Shown piece after piece: positions 10,573 through 22,600 of a stretch of 64,000 nt of DNA. The notes below the pieces were generated by a model, which was not told the DNA's origin, ran no database searches, and worked only from the letters and a program-made list of their open reading frames with translations. The DNA lies in the NCBI GenBank assembly GCA_944739405.2, contig OX123205.2:41188475-41252474 (forward strand), read 5' to 3'. Source of the DNA: Euclidia mi. Its lineage: Eukaryota; Arthropoda; Insecta; Lepidoptera; Erebidae. The translations under genes were made by a program, and so were the position numbers. Positions within the stretch are counted from its first letter, which is position 1. Every line of letters starts with the position of its first letter.

Positions 10573-10818
10573 TAGACTCACGCCTATATCCCTAGAGGAG
10601 TAGGCAGAGGTGTAATATTACACATGCATTTCGTAATGAATTGTTCGGTCCCACGTAGTAGGTGGCGAGCCTATTGCCGTTACCGGGCATTTCACCAGAC
10701 TCCATGCTGCTACTGAGAATTCGTCAAAACCCAGCAACACTTTTGTCTGACCGGGGAATCGAACCCGAGACCTGAGATCAGTAGTCGCATACGCTATCCA
10801 CTGGACCACGGAGGCAGT
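10573..10818 (-). mobile_element. tRNA-derived SINE, near complete
   Basis: Minus-strand reading gives ACTGCCTCCGTGGTCCAGTG at the start, a B box (GGTTCGATTCCCC) and the tail CTCTGCCTACTCCTCTAGGG then ATAGGCGTGAGTCTATA. Same family as 5662-5917. The anti-B-box region GGGGAATCGAACCC could be mistaken for a tRNA gene, but no cloverleaf is preserved. Confidence 0.8.
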
Positions 10819-10874
10819 CTAGACACGGGGGCAGTCGTTCGTTATTTCAGCTACTATTTAGAATAGTTAAGTCA

Positions 10875-11061
10875 TCATCATCATATCAGCCAAACGACGT
10901 CCACTGCTGGACATAGGCCTCCCCCAAGGTTCTCCACACAGACCGATCTTGAGCCGCCCGCATCCAACCGCCTTCCGCGATCTTGACGAGGTCGTCGGTC
11001 CACCTTGCGGGGGGCCTACCTCTGCTGCGTCGTCCGGTACGTGGCCGCCACTCCAGAACAC
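10875..11061 (-). mobile_element. 5'-truncated RTE-type LINE end with 12-bp TSD
   Basis: About 150 bp are nearly identical to the insertion at 8409-8557, extended by a further ~30 bp upstream in the LINE (matching GTACCGGACGACGCAGCAG in the copy at 11871-12265). It ends in a (TGA)n tail on the minus strand. The duplication ATAGTTAAGTCA flanks it at 10863-10874 and 11062-11073. The high similarity of these copies suggests recent activity of the family. Confidence 0.8.
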
Positions 11062-11434
11062 ATAGTTAAGTCACACGCACCTAATTGCTGCGGTTAGGTT
11101 GGCACAAAAGAGGCAGGACACGTAACTATTGTTGAAATATGCGAAATATTCCTCGAATTGATCTTCGAAAATACTCCTTCTATTCCGAAATAGAAGAAAT
11201 ATTTATTGCGAAACGCCAAGAATTGCGTTAAGCAATAATGTAAAGATAAATTATTGTGTCTGGGAATCAGTCCTACAACTGCCTACTTACGCCAACGTAT
11301 TTATTTTTATTTTTAAATACCATTTAACTCCATAAAACACTACAAACTTTTTCATGCATAAGCCAGCCTAAACAATTGATGCTGATGATGTTGATGATGA
11401 TAATAATATTATTATGTTTCTAGTAGGATGTGGT

Positions 11435-11465
11435 GAAGGTCCCGAATACAAAATTCGGGACCTTC
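11435..11465. other. perfect 13-bp hairpin
   Basis: GAAGGTCCCGAAT (11435-11447) and ATTCGGGACCTTC (11453-11465) are exact complements around a 5-nt loop. It looks like a bacterial terminator stem but sits in eukaryotic repeat DNA without a T-run. The downstream region (11520-11720) resembles 23500-23600, so it may be the boundary of an old element. Confidence 0.6.
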
Positions 11466-11870
11466 GGCGTAGCAGTCTCTTAGTATCTCCACTTGGCCAT
11501 CGATGACAAATCTATACATATTTTAAATTGAGTTCCTCCCGCCTTCTTTCTTTCTTTCTCGTGTGAGTGTGTGGCCAACTCTGGTGTCGGAGTTTTCCAG
11601 ACCACCCAAAGGTCTCCGACATGGCCTAACGATTCTTATCCTGAAACAAGACCCGGGACTGACAGTTTTACGTGCCCTCTTGTTACGATTGGCAAGCCAA
11701 GTCTCGCTATGAGCGCTTCCTCTCGCCGTTTTGTATGTATAAGAACGGATTTTCGAAAGATTTTCACCAACAGATAGTGTATTTTTAAGTACGGTTTAAA
11801 TGTATAAGTAACGCGGGCGAAGTCCAGTCAATAATAAAATTTGGGAATTTATTTATCCAATTTGATACTA

Positions 11871-12265
11871 TACCTATGATATGGGCCTCATCCGAAAACT
11901 CAGGGTCACTCAGAGGGCGATGGAGAGAGCTATGCTCGGAGTTTCCCTGCGAGATGGAATCAGAAATGAGGAGATCCACAGGAGAACCAAAGTTACTGAC
12001 ATAGCTCTCAGAGTAGCCAGGCTGAAGTGGCAATGGGCAGGGCACATAGCGCGAAGAACCGATGGCCGTTGGGGCAGGTGGGTTCTGGAGTGGCGACCAC
12101 GTACCGGACGACGCAGCAGAGGTAGGCTTCCCGCAAGGTGGACCAACGCTCTGATTAAGATCGCGGGAAGCGGTTGGATGCAGGTGGCTCAAAATCGGTC
12201 TGTGTGGAGAACCTTGGTGGAGGTCTATGTCCAGCAGTGGACGTCTCTAGGCTGACATGATGATG
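11871..12265 (+). mobile_element. RTE-type LINE, 5'-truncated, C-terminal ORF intact
   Basis: An open frame at 11881-12255 encodes the C-terminal ~124 residues of an RTE-type endonuclease/RT protein: LRVTQRAMERAMLGVSLRD, then RTKVTDIALRVARLKWQWAGH, TGRRSRGRLPARW and a closing W..L.E.Y.QQWT. In full-length elements this part lies downstream of the RT palm and thumb. The 3' end is GGCTGACATGATGATGAT. An 11-bp duplication, ATTTGATACTA, at 11860-11870 and 12266-12276 shows a target-primed insertion. It lacks endonuclease and RT motifs and is not functional alone. Confidence 0.8.
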
Positions 12266-12276
12266 ATTTGATACTA

Positions 12277-13390
12277 CTACATACTAGGTGTATACGTTTA
12301 ATTAAGGTCTTAAAGTAAGGACTAGTAATCCTAGTATCTTGATGTGGGCTGAGGCTCTATTCGTTACGTAATTAGCCTCAGTTAAGCGACACCCGAAGGT
12401 TGTAGCAATGAACTGGATTGGGCTCTACGACTTAAAATTTGATGTCTTAATATTTTAGTTCGTAGTGGTACAATGTTGTATGGTAGGCAGTAGAGCCTTG
12501 TTGATTCCAGGGCCAGGAAGTATCTATATCTTCTTGCAGAATATCGATCTAAGCTAGCTGTGTCTATATTGTTGAGCTTCGTTTGGTGAATGATAGTACC
12601 GGTGGCCCCATCCATTTGCCCTCAATTTATCTCGCTCCTTCTCCTTTTCCGAAAAAAGAAGCCTGTCATTCTGCAGTTTTTTAAGGCCGACCTCACATTG
12701 GGCGACAGCGTTCCTCAGGCGTACGCCCGGCGTGCGCTCGAGGAACGCTCATGAACAAGGTAAGGGAGGCCTTAATATCTCCACACCAAAAACAAGGTAT
12801 CATTGCGTTGCGGCTTGAGAGATGGAAAACGCACACTTTCGAAATATTAATATTAGTGTATTGTGTGTAGCATTTCTTCTATATAGAAACCTCTTCAACT
12901 GGCTTGTCGGTCTAGTAGTTAGTGACCCTGACATTTGAAACAAAAGTCGTTGTTTCGATTTCTACAACGGACAGATCTTTGTGTGATGAACAAAAATAAT
13001 ACGATTATTTGTTTTGTGTCTCGGTGCAATATATTTTAATATATATATTATAATCTGTCAGTTAGTCAGTAGTAGTAGCAAATCCGTTAAGTTAGTCATC
13101 TGTTTGCTATAGTATAGGCTCTGCTTAGTTTGGGATCTCTACACACATTGGGAACGTGTCTGAGTTATTCTAGGATATTATTATAATCCGCGTGAAGGCT
13201 CGACAAGTTGCTAGTAATAACCATCTAGTAATACAACCTCGTTTTCTGAAAGCATGTCTTGATAATTCAGAAGCCTGTTTATCGAATATTATGAGGAGAA
13301 TTTTGTATTCAAAAGCATTGTTTGTATGAAGTGAAAAAATAAATAAGATAATCGCAATACACTTTGTTAGAAGCTAGCTACGAGATATAC
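12277..13390. other. no gene recognised apart from a short MITE
   Basis: Non-coding apart from the MITE at 12685-12771. Small frames here have no domain features. Confidence 0.4.
12685..12771. mobile_element. short MITE, TTAA flanks
   Basis: This 87-bp element starts GGCCGACCTCACATTGGGCG and ends in AGGTAAGGGAGGCC, with TTAA on both sides (12681-12684, 12772-12775). The interior has GCGTTCCTCAGGCG and CTCGAGGAACGC, which pair. It belongs to the same family as 4693-4902 and the partial copy at about 59380-59437. It is non-coding. Confidence 0.65.
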
Positions 13391-13451
13391 GATGTGCTAC
13401 GGTAAGGCTACAAAAGTGCTACGGAACAGCTACGAACTTCAAGGAACATAC

Positions 13452-16400
13452 ATACATAGACTCACGCCTGTTTCCCGGAGGGGTAGGCAGAGACTACGGA
13501 ACGCCATTTGCAACGATCCTGACATATCTCTCTTGCTTTATTCACTCCCATCAGATTCCTCATGCATGCTCTTTTGTTCAGGGTACTTTTCACCTGTCCT
13601 GTTTTTAGGATGTCTCCAATCTGGTCAGAGAACGTCCGCCTAGGTCTTCCCCTTCGTCCTGTCCCTTCCACACTTGCCTTATATATCTGCTTGGTCAGTC
13701 TTTCGTCATCCATCCTCTCCACGTGCCCAAACCATCTTAGCATACCTTTCTTGGTGCTTGTCACTTCATCTTATTTTACCCCACAACACTCTCTTATCAC
13801 ACAATTCTTTACTCTGTCAGTCAGAGAGACACCACATATACTTCTCAGTGCTCTAATTTCTACAGCATTTACTCTACTTTCATGACTCTTCTGCCATACC
13901 CAACTATCACTACCATACATAAGAGTAGGTACTAGCACCCCTCTATGCACAGCCAAACGTGCCTTTTTGGACACGTTTTGACTGTTCATAAACGCCTTCA
14001 GAGCTCCATTCACTCTATTACCTGCATTAACTCTTCTTTTAATATCTTCTACATTCTTACTATCTCTTGTAAACAGCGTACCTAAATATACAAACTCATT
14101 CACTTGCTCCACTCGCTGTCCATCGATCATAACATTACAAGCCGTAACGCATTCCTCCTTTTCAAAAACCATAACTTGCGTTAACTTACATTCACTCTCA
14201 TTCCTTTCCTCTCTAACGCACCATGCATGATTGTTACCATCTCCTGCAACTCCTCCGCTGAAGACGCAAGTATAACCTGATCATCAGCATAAAGGAGGTA
14301 TTTGACAAGTAACTCATTCATCCTTAATCCACAATCACTATGTTTCAGGTCTTGCAAACAACTGTCCATGAAGAGGTTGAACAGCCATGGCGACGCTACA
14401 CATCCCTGTCTAACACATGTGTTGATGGTAAACCAGTCAGTGTATGCCCTTTTTATCCTCACACAAGCTCTAGAATCCTCATAGGGATTTCAGAGCTCGA
14501 ATGAGGCTGCTGTTCACCCCATACATCGACAGTACCGACCACATCTCATTCCTCACCATTTTATCGTAAGCCTTTTCCAAATCCACGAATGCGCAGTAGA
14601 CCTTTCGACCTTTGGCCAAAAATTTCTCGGCTATGCATCGCAAAGAAAAAACTTGATCCGTACACCCCATACCCTTTCGGAATCCCGCTTGTACATCCCA
14701 TATTTTCTTGTCGGTTGCTTTCATAACTCTTTCAATCAGAACCTTCGCATACAATTTGCCAACAATGCTGAGATGGCTAATGCCTCTATAGTTTTTGCAG
14801 TCTTAATGCGAGCCTTTTCCTTTATAAAGAGGCACAACTACTGCTATGGCCCAGTCATCAGGTAGTCGGCCGGTGCTCCAGCACAAGTGGAATAAACGCT
14901 GCAGCTGACTAACTATAATGCCCTGCCCAGCCTTCAGCATTTCGACTGTAATCCTGTTCTACCCTGCAGCCTTACCTAATTTCATACTGGCCAGTGCCTT
15001 CAAAATCTCATCCACGCCAATATCGCTTTCATCATTGCTATCATTACCATTCATTTCACCTGTTGATGTCCCTGTCGTCGTTCTTTCAAATAATCCTTCA
15101 AAATACTCTTTCCATCTCTTCAGCACACACGATTCACCATTCAGTATCTTTCCATTCTCGACTCTGATTGCTGTGTATTCTGAGTATTGAGTTTTTCCTC
15201 GAACTGCACGAACGGACTTCCAGAAAAACTTAATGTTTCTCCAAAAGTCGTCAGATAATCTACTATCAAACTCATCTTTCTTTTCCTCTTTTTTCCTTTT
15301 AACCATTTCTTTCACTATTCTTTTAGACTTAACAAACTCCTTTCTTGCTTCATCTATGGCATTACTCGTTGCCTTTCCCATTCTTTCATTTGCTCTGGCA
15401 GCCAACCAATCTAACCACGCTTTCTTCTTCTCTGATACTGCTGATTGTACATCCTTGTCCCACCATGTATTCTTAACCTTTCGTAGTTTCCTTCTCTTGA
15501 TCACACCACATGCTTTAGACGCTACACATACTACCTCTTTTTTAAAGGAATGCCATAATTCTTCCATATCATTTATGTCATCGAACCTCTCAAATCTTGC
15601 TATCAATCTTCGTTTATACTCATCTTTCACATCTTTCTCTTGCAGATTTTCTACTTTTATTCTTTCCAAGACCCTCTCTTGATTATTTTCTCGGTGTCGC
15701 CATCCTCTAAAGAGCCCACTTATCCAGCTTAACACCAAAAAGTGGTCTGTATGGATGCCGATCCCTCGAAAAACTCTCGTATCCAACACATTCTTTCTCA
15801 GTCGTTCATCTACTATTACAAAATCAATCATACTTCTTCTAACATTTTCGCCTCACGTGTATACAAATGTATCCTTTTGTGATCAAACATGGTGTTTGTC
15901 ACACAAAGGCTCCACTCCAAACAAACCTCAAGCAGTTCTTTTCCATTTTCGTTCACACTCTTATCACCGAATCCACCTTAAGCCCTTTCAAATCCATCTC
16001 GCTTTACTCCCACCCATCCATTGAAGTCACCTAACAAAATCAATCTTTCGTTATCCTTACAGGTCCTCAGAATCTCTCTTAAATTCTCCCAAAACTCCTG
16101 CCTTTCGTCTTTTCCTTGTTGTGACATACCCGTTACTATATTGACCGGGGCGTAAACCCCTACAATAAGAAGACGAGTAAGTCCTACTTTCATTCTCATC
16201 CATAGTAGCCTTGCATTTACACATTCAGACTCTTTTACGCACTCATTCATTCGCGCAGACAGTACTAAACCAACTCCCTTGCAGGCTCTGGTGGTACTAT
16301 ATACTCCGAACCAATAGGCCGTGTAGCTGCCATGCTTGGTAGTGTCACATCCTTTTTTTTTCGTTTCATTCACACACAAAACATCAATCTTTCTATCATA

Positions 16401-16490
16401 CTTAAAAGAAATATAAAGAAAATCATCAGGAGTTGAGTGGCAGAAAGTTTTGACAGTTATGGAAGTAGCTACCAAACTCGTTTTATATTT
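13452..16490 (-). mobile_element. RTE-like LINE, nearly full length, inactivated
   Basis: About 3 kb on the minus strand hold, in order, an APE-type endonuclease, a linker, a reverse transcriptase and a C-terminal tail, the layout of a single-ORF RTE-like LINE (typically ~3.2 kb). The 3' terminus on the minus strand reads CTCTGCCTACCCCTCCGGGA then ACAGGCGTGAGTCTATGTAT and (GTAT)n. This same tail ends the tRNA-derived SINEs of the window, so this family probably supplies their retrotransposition enzymes. A truncated relative is at 25322-25571. The 5' boundary near 16490 is approximate and no TSD was resolved. Confidence 0.8.
13462..16475 (-). pseudogene. LINE endonuclease/reverse transcriptase ORF, broken
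   Basis: Minus-strand pieces, 5' to 3': 16475-15978 endonuclease (VLCVNETKKKG with the catalytic Glu, GVYAP, LLGDFNGWVG with Asp/Asn); 15831-14959 end of endonuclease (IDFVIVDERL, TDHFLV with His) and the basic linker; 14754-14479 RT fingers (AGFRKGMGCTDQ, FVDLEKAYD); 14462-14181 RT palm (VRQGCVASPWLFN, YLLYADDQ catalytic YADD); 14172-13771 thumb (FVYLGTLFT); 13764-13462 C-terminal tail (GHVERMDDERL, GRRGRPRRTF, QDRCKWRSVV). The pieces are separated by stops or frameshifts near 15832-15980, 14960, 14755-14830, 14465 and 13770. Many separate lesions mean an old, dead copy, though each catalytic motif is still readable. Confidence 0.85.
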
Positions 16491-16871
16491 TTAGTTAAGC
16501 TAGGTTCTACTAGCGAATATAGATTAAAGATCTATTTATATTATTAATGATTTCTTAAACGATAAAGACATAATGTGAAATGAAACCAATTAATGAAACT
16601 AAATGTAATTAAGTTGAATACAAATTAAATACAAATGAAAATAAATGTAATCAGGTATTCAATGGAAGTCTCCTTGATTATAATGTGAACTAACATAATC
16701 TTTATATATTAATGAAATGTCATTACACAATAATTATAATTACAAAAATAAAATTGTATAATTAATAGAAATATTGACTTCAATGTATTTGCACGCCACT
16801 ATGTGGTATAATGTACGATGCAAATACCATCTTTGCGTAGAGACGGAAAACTCGACATCAAACCCTATACG

Positions 16872-17135
16872 ACTGCCTCGTTGGTCTCGCGGCATAAACG
16901 TCGGGATGATCGGGAGGTCCCGGGTTCGATTCCTGGGTCGGGCAATGTTATTAGGTTTTTCTGTCACGAAATTCTCAGTAGCAGCACGGAGTCTGGAAAT
17001 GTGCCCGGTACGGCAATAGGGTCGCCCCTTATTACGTGGGACTAAAGTATATCTGGTGGGTGTAGAAGTACACCTCTGCCTACCCCTACGGGGATAAAAG
17101 GCGTGACGTTATGTATGTATGTATGTATGTATGTG
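16872..17135 (+). mobile_element. tRNA-derived SINE, near complete
   Basis: Starts ACTGCCTCGTTGGTCTCGCG, B box GGGTTCGATTCCTGGGTCGG, body GTAGCAGCACGGAGTCTGG and CAATAGGGTCGCCCC, tail CTCTGCCTACCCCTACGGGG then AGGCGTGACGTTATGTATG with (TATG)n. The 5' head (GTTGGTCTCGCGGCATAA) matches the SINE at 2945 rather than that at 5662, so at least two head variants share one body and tail. Confidence 0.8.
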
Positions 17136-17653
17136 GTATAATATGCATGAACATTTATCTATGATTTATAAAAACACTTGTCACCATATTCGAGCAAATA
17201 AAGATCTATTATTATTATTATTAAATTTATTAATTTTAGCAATAAGATACTAGGTCGGATTTAAATTAAGAAATTTGGTTTTCTTACTAGTGCTTAATTT
17301 TGTACTTCACAAAACTTATTACGAAAACCATAGGGTAGATCGTTCTTTATTTTATAAAAATTACATATAGGTATTATTAAGATCTGACTATTCTAAATTG
17401 ATGACAATTGCTCTATGATACAGGCCTTCAAGGTCGCAGTGTCGTAAGTAACCCCGATTGTACTAGAATGATTTTGCCGCACGTAGGCCTTTCAGCGCTG
17501 CACTGAATATTGTGGGTTAACTCCTGAAACGAGACTACACTTTGTGTGATCCACATCATTTTTTGTTTCGAGTGTACTTTGTGTCCCGTGATTGAATTTC
17601 TGTAAAGGTACCATGACACAAAATGTACTCCTAATGCGGGCTCTGTGAATAAA

Positions 17654-17698
17654 AATTATGAAGATAATAATGAACTATATATTATTATCTTCATAATT
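17654..17698. repeat. perfect 18-bp inverted repeat
   Basis: Arms 17654-17671 and 17681-17698 are exact complements (AATTATGAAGATAATAAT) with a 9-nt loop. AT-rich; function unknown. Confidence 0.6.
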
Positions 17699-17734
17699 AT
17701 TCTAACGTACGGTTCTTAAACTTGTTCACTAACC

Positions 17735-18125
17735 GAGCTTCAAACGTCACGCCTTGGGGTCTGCCAAAGAGCTAAGGAGCGCAGCAAACTGAATGTTAAT
17801 CTTATAGGCAGGATACGGAACACCGAACTGCGTTCTAGAACAGGCATCAAAGACGTGGGAAGAAAGGCTGCCAGTCTCAAATGAAACCATAGAATGGGAC
17901 TGGGTGGGCCAGGTCAACCGTATGCACGAGGATAGCTGGGCGAGAATGTCAACACCGTCGGTACCAGAGAACAGACGTCGTCGCCGAGACCGGCCCAGAG
18001 AGAGATGGCGAGATGACCTAGACGCCTACTACAAGAGCTGGCTTGAAATTGCGCGCGTCAAGCTGGTCTGGAAAGATTTGGGCAAGGCTTTCACCCAGCA
18101 GTGGGACAGCGTAGACTATTAAAGA
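17735..18125 (+). mobile_element. 5'-truncated LINE end, frameshifted
   Basis: Two frames together read as the C-terminal part of an RTE-like LINE protein: first a stretch with LIGRIRNTELRSRTGIKDVG (about 17790-17860), then from 17904 a frame with RPRERWRDDLDAYYKSW and W.DLGKAFTQQWDS before the stop at 18120. A frameshift lies between them near 17880-17900. No RT catalytic motif is present. The 3' end is AGACTATTAAAGAAAAAG. Confidence 0.7.
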
Positions 18126-19690
18126 AAAAGTATCAAATCTATCTCCAAGTTCCAACTTTTTTTCTTGAGCTAATGTCCAAGATGTTTTTATACTTGCGTC
18201 ACTACGTTAATTTAAGTAACACGTCTTTGTATATTTATGTATGGACTTAAAAAACCCACAAAGTTAAAAGTATCGGTAAATACTCAAACACTAACGTCGC
18301 TTGTCTCCACCACGCCTTATGACGTCTACGCGCTACGTGTGCTATAGCGTAGCTAGTTAAGATCGCGCCTTTCTTTTAATTTTAAGACGAGTACAGACGA
18401 ACAAGTTGTGCTAAGTTTCTTTATAATAAAAACCAGGAAGCCACTACAGGTACCTCTCGGATTTAAAGTGAAACATAAATGAGTCATATGATACTGAGGA
18501 AAGCAACTGAAAGTTTGGAATTGAGGTGCTGTTTTGTTCTTCGAAAGTTGCACATTATGGCCAAGAGAGGTACGGTTGAACTGAGAATGAAAATGTAATT
18601 TATTATACTGTGTACATTCTAGAAAATTACTTTTTGTAGAATAACAAAATTAATTTCCTAGCATGGCTCACATATGGTTATCTGATCCCAAACTAAGCAG
18701 AGTTATTAGATATTTTGACCTTGCTAGGAATCGAATTCACGAACACCAGCTTAGCAGTCTAGGCTACTGAGCCCTAGACCATCTTGAGGGAGCTTACAGC
18801 TACGCAAGCATATTATTTTTTTTATTTAAGCCGATCCTGTGGAAATTTTGGGCAATTTATTTTTTATTGCAGCCCAACATACCCCATACGTATATGCCGA
18901 ATTTCAGCTTCCTGCATCCACTAGTTTTGGCTGAGTATTGTCGGTCAGTCAGTCACTATCGCAAGAATTTAATATATACAGATAATACTTAACAGCAAAA
19001 AATCAACAATCCAAAATACCCTTATACTCTCACATTCTATTTAAAAGCCACTGCAATCACAAATTCGTTAAAATATTCCTGCTTAAGCAAACTAAAAAAC
19101 AGTCCAACCCTTTTTTGAGCAGTCGACATTTTAGCTGTACCGTTCTTACTAATTGTTGATTAATTTACAAAATCTGGCAAGCAGCCAGATGTTCAGCCAA
19201 ATAACGTAAAAATACGTGGAAGTGCTTCACGGTTTCGTTTACGGGTGTCAAGAGAGAAATTCGAGTGGGATTTTGTGTCCGGTTAAATTGGAAGAGATTT
19301 GTTTGTCGTAAATCTGATATAGTAGGTACATGAGTTTGCAGATATATTTATGACTAGATGGATAAATATATTTTACTAGATAGATATATTTAGTGGACCC
19401 TGGAATCTAATGTTTTGGAAGGTTTTGGATCGCAACTGGGAGTGCGCTAAGATGATGATGATGGTGTAGGCAGAGGTGTAATATTACACCCACACCCACA
19501 CAAATAACAATAAAGCACCCGCTGTCAACGTTCGATAAAATATAATAAATTTTGCCTACAATATAAGAACTGTTCCTGCAAATAAAAGCAATAAACCACC
19601 CACAAATGGATACTTCGTCAGGCCCACTGCCGCAGCATGGCTGGCACACGCATGGCTGAGTGTGAGTTGGCGTACAGAAGTGAGACCATA
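18126..19690. other. no gene recognised; one old repeat
   Basis: Non-coding. At about 18822-18975 there is a diverged relative of the Helitron-like element at 58439 (AAGCCGATCCTGTGG ... AATTTCAGCTTCCTGCATCC ... GTCAGTCAGTCACTATCGC). At 18720-18780 a TAGGAATCGAATTCACG stretch resembles an inverted SINE B box. The short TGATGATGATGG run at about 19450 may be another RTE tail remnant. Confidence 0.4.
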
Positions 19691-19699
19691 GCAGACAAT

Positions 19700-22600
19700 G
19701 GGTTAAAAGCTATCATTGAGTCTGAAAATAAATTATTATTGTTTATAGCACTTTTAAAAGAAAGTCCAGTGACATTGACAGTTTGTACATATTATTTATG
19801 ATACAATGTTTGTTTATATTATTATCTTAAAGTAAGGATTTTTATTGTGTTATTTCTGTAAATATTGTGTGTATGGAAGATTACTATGACACTGGCGATA
19901 CGGGAGTTAGTGTCAGTCAACCTACCACATCGCTGACTGGTCTGGTGCGCTGTCCGGACTGTTCTCAGGACCGTTTTTTCAAAGGTAAGCGGGGCTTGAA
20001 AGTACATTTTGGCAAAGTACATAAATCCCAAAATGTGCTTTCTGGCCCTTCAATATCTTCACCACCTATATCAGGAGACAACAACCAAATTCCTTTTTGG
20101 CAAACTCTATCTAAATTAAAACATTCGGTTCCTATAGTCAAAAGAGTTCCCCGTGGGGCAAGACCATCAGTGTCAAAAAAATTGGCTGAATGCATTGGTC
20201 TTATCTTAAGGGAGAACTCAAAAGCGGCCTGGGAGCAATTATTGACTTTCCCTTATAGGATTCTACATGTTGATAAAAATCAGGCTGGCAAAAATTCATT
20301 AACATCTCAAATTAAATATAATTGTCAAATTTCGGCCAACACTTTAGACCCTAAATTCACTTCAAATAAGCATAAATCTCTGTATCAATATGTGGAATCC
20401 AAATTGAGGGAAGGCGACATACGGGGCGCGTCTAGACTCTTATTCAGCAGTGATGTGGTGGCGCCTTGCTCTCCAGATACGCTTGCGGGTCTGAAGAGCA
20501 AGCATCCAGCGCCCATTAATGATCTTTCCTTTCCTGAAGCTCCCGACAGTGAATCAGAACATCTGATCACCACAGCCAAGGACGTCTTAGCAGCGGTTTG
20601 CTCCTTCCGGAGTGGCTCGGCAGGCGGCCTCGATGCCTTGACACCACAGCATCTAAAAGATCTTGTGTGTGCAAGTGCTGGGGTGGCTGGCGATACACTT
20701 CTGAAGGAGTTGACTGCGCTAGTAAATATGATGCTCTCCGGTAATGTGGACGATGCTATCATTGATATCTTGTATGGGGCCAACCTGTGCGCCCTTAACA
20801 AGAGAGATGGTGGCATCGGTCCCATTGCCGTGGGTTGCACTTATAGGCGTATAGCAGCTAAGGTATGCTGTAAATTTTACAGCAGGGAGCTATCTGATAA
20901 ATTCCAACCTCTCCAACTAGGTTTTGGTTCAAAGGGAGGTTGTGAGGCTGCTATACATGCCCTTTCGACGTATCTTGGAAGTGGTGATGGGGAGGTCATT
21001 CTGAAGGTTGACTTGAAGAACGCCTTCAATTCAGTGAATAGGGACACTTTGTTGGCACAGGCAAAATTAGAAACCCCTAAAATTTATAAATATCTTTGGC
21101 AATGTTACAGGTATCCCACAAAATTACTATATCAGGACAATCTTTTGGAATCTGCAGTTGGATGCCAACAAGGTGACCCTCTTGGACCAGTCATTTTTAG
21201 CTTAGCTATACAACCCATTATTCGGCAAATAAATTCTAAATTTAATGTATGGTATTTAGATGACGGAACCCTAGGAGGAGATCTAGACATTGTATTACAA
21301 GATTTAGCTTTTATTAAAAATAAATTCGCTTCTATTGGCTTGGAACTAAATTCTAGTAAGTGTGAGTTGTTTATAAATACAACAGACTCTACAAAAAAAC
21401 TTTCGATAGTATCTAAATTTAATTATTTGGCACCAAACATCAAAATTATTGAAAAGAGTTCATTTCGCCTCCTAGGTTCGCCCGTATTTGAAGAAGCTTT
21501 TGATTCTTTCTTGGAAGAAAAAATACAAAATTTTTGTGAAATTTCAGATCGTCTATTCAAAATTAATATACATTCGGCTTATACTATTATTCGATATTGC
21601 CTTTTCGTCCCAAAATTTACTCATGCCTTAAGATCATCGCAACTTTGGAAAAAAATAACACTATTAGGACAAATCGACCAAATTATACAAGTTACTTTAA
21701 AAAAAATATTAAATGTGGACTTGGACGACCGAGCCTGGCTACAAGCATCTTTACCCATACGATTGGGTGGGCTCGGCGTTCGCAAAATTTCCAGTGTCAG
21801 TTTACCGGCGTTCCTGTCTTCGGTTCACAGCACGGAAGAGTTAACTAGGAAAATATTATCACCTACACTAGTTAACTCAGAAGTGCTGTGCAAAACCGAA
21901 GCTATAAACGCCTGGAAAATGGCTTGTCCAAACACTGATTTGCCCACCAACCTATTCTCCCAAAGACAGTGGGACGCGCCGCTTTGTAACATTGTGAGGA
22001 AAACTCTTTTGGATACATCTTTTAATGTTACAGAGCGTGCTCGTTTGCTGGCTGTGGGGGAATGGGAATCCGGTCTATGGCTTCAGGCACTACCATCGTC
22101 TAACACAGGAACCATGTTGGACGATGAGACGTTCCGTATCGCCACTTGTCTCCGTTTAGGTGCTCCGTGTGTTTCTCCGCATCGATGTCATTGTGGAGAA
22201 GACGTCGATAGCCTCGGACACCATGGGCTATCCTGCAGCAGAAGCGCTGGTAGGATTCCTCGTCATGCTCACCTAAATGACATAATCCGTCGTGCTCTTG
22301 TCGCGTCTGGTGTACCAGCTGTACTTGAACCAAATGGTTTGGTACGCGACGACGGGAAGAGACCTGACGGTATGTCACTGTTGCCATGGAAAATGGGTAG
22401 GCCTTTGGTGTGGGACGCAACCTGCGTAGACACCCTCGCGCCATCCCATGTTCCAAGCTCGGGAGGTCATGCTGGCGCTGCTGCTGCATCTGCGGAAACC
22501 CTCAAACGGCGCATGAGCCGTTTGGGGTGGAAACGCTAGGCTCATGGGGTCCGAGCGCTCGTTCTCTATACCGAGAAATATCTAAACGGTTAGTCGACGT

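Noticed and set aside
11435..11465. Rho-independent terminator
   Set aside because: A perfect stem but no U-run and a eukaryotic setting.
15233..15682. 149-codon plus-strand frame rich in Ser/Leu/Phe
   Set aside because: It is the antisense of the LINE's Lys/Glu-rich linker.
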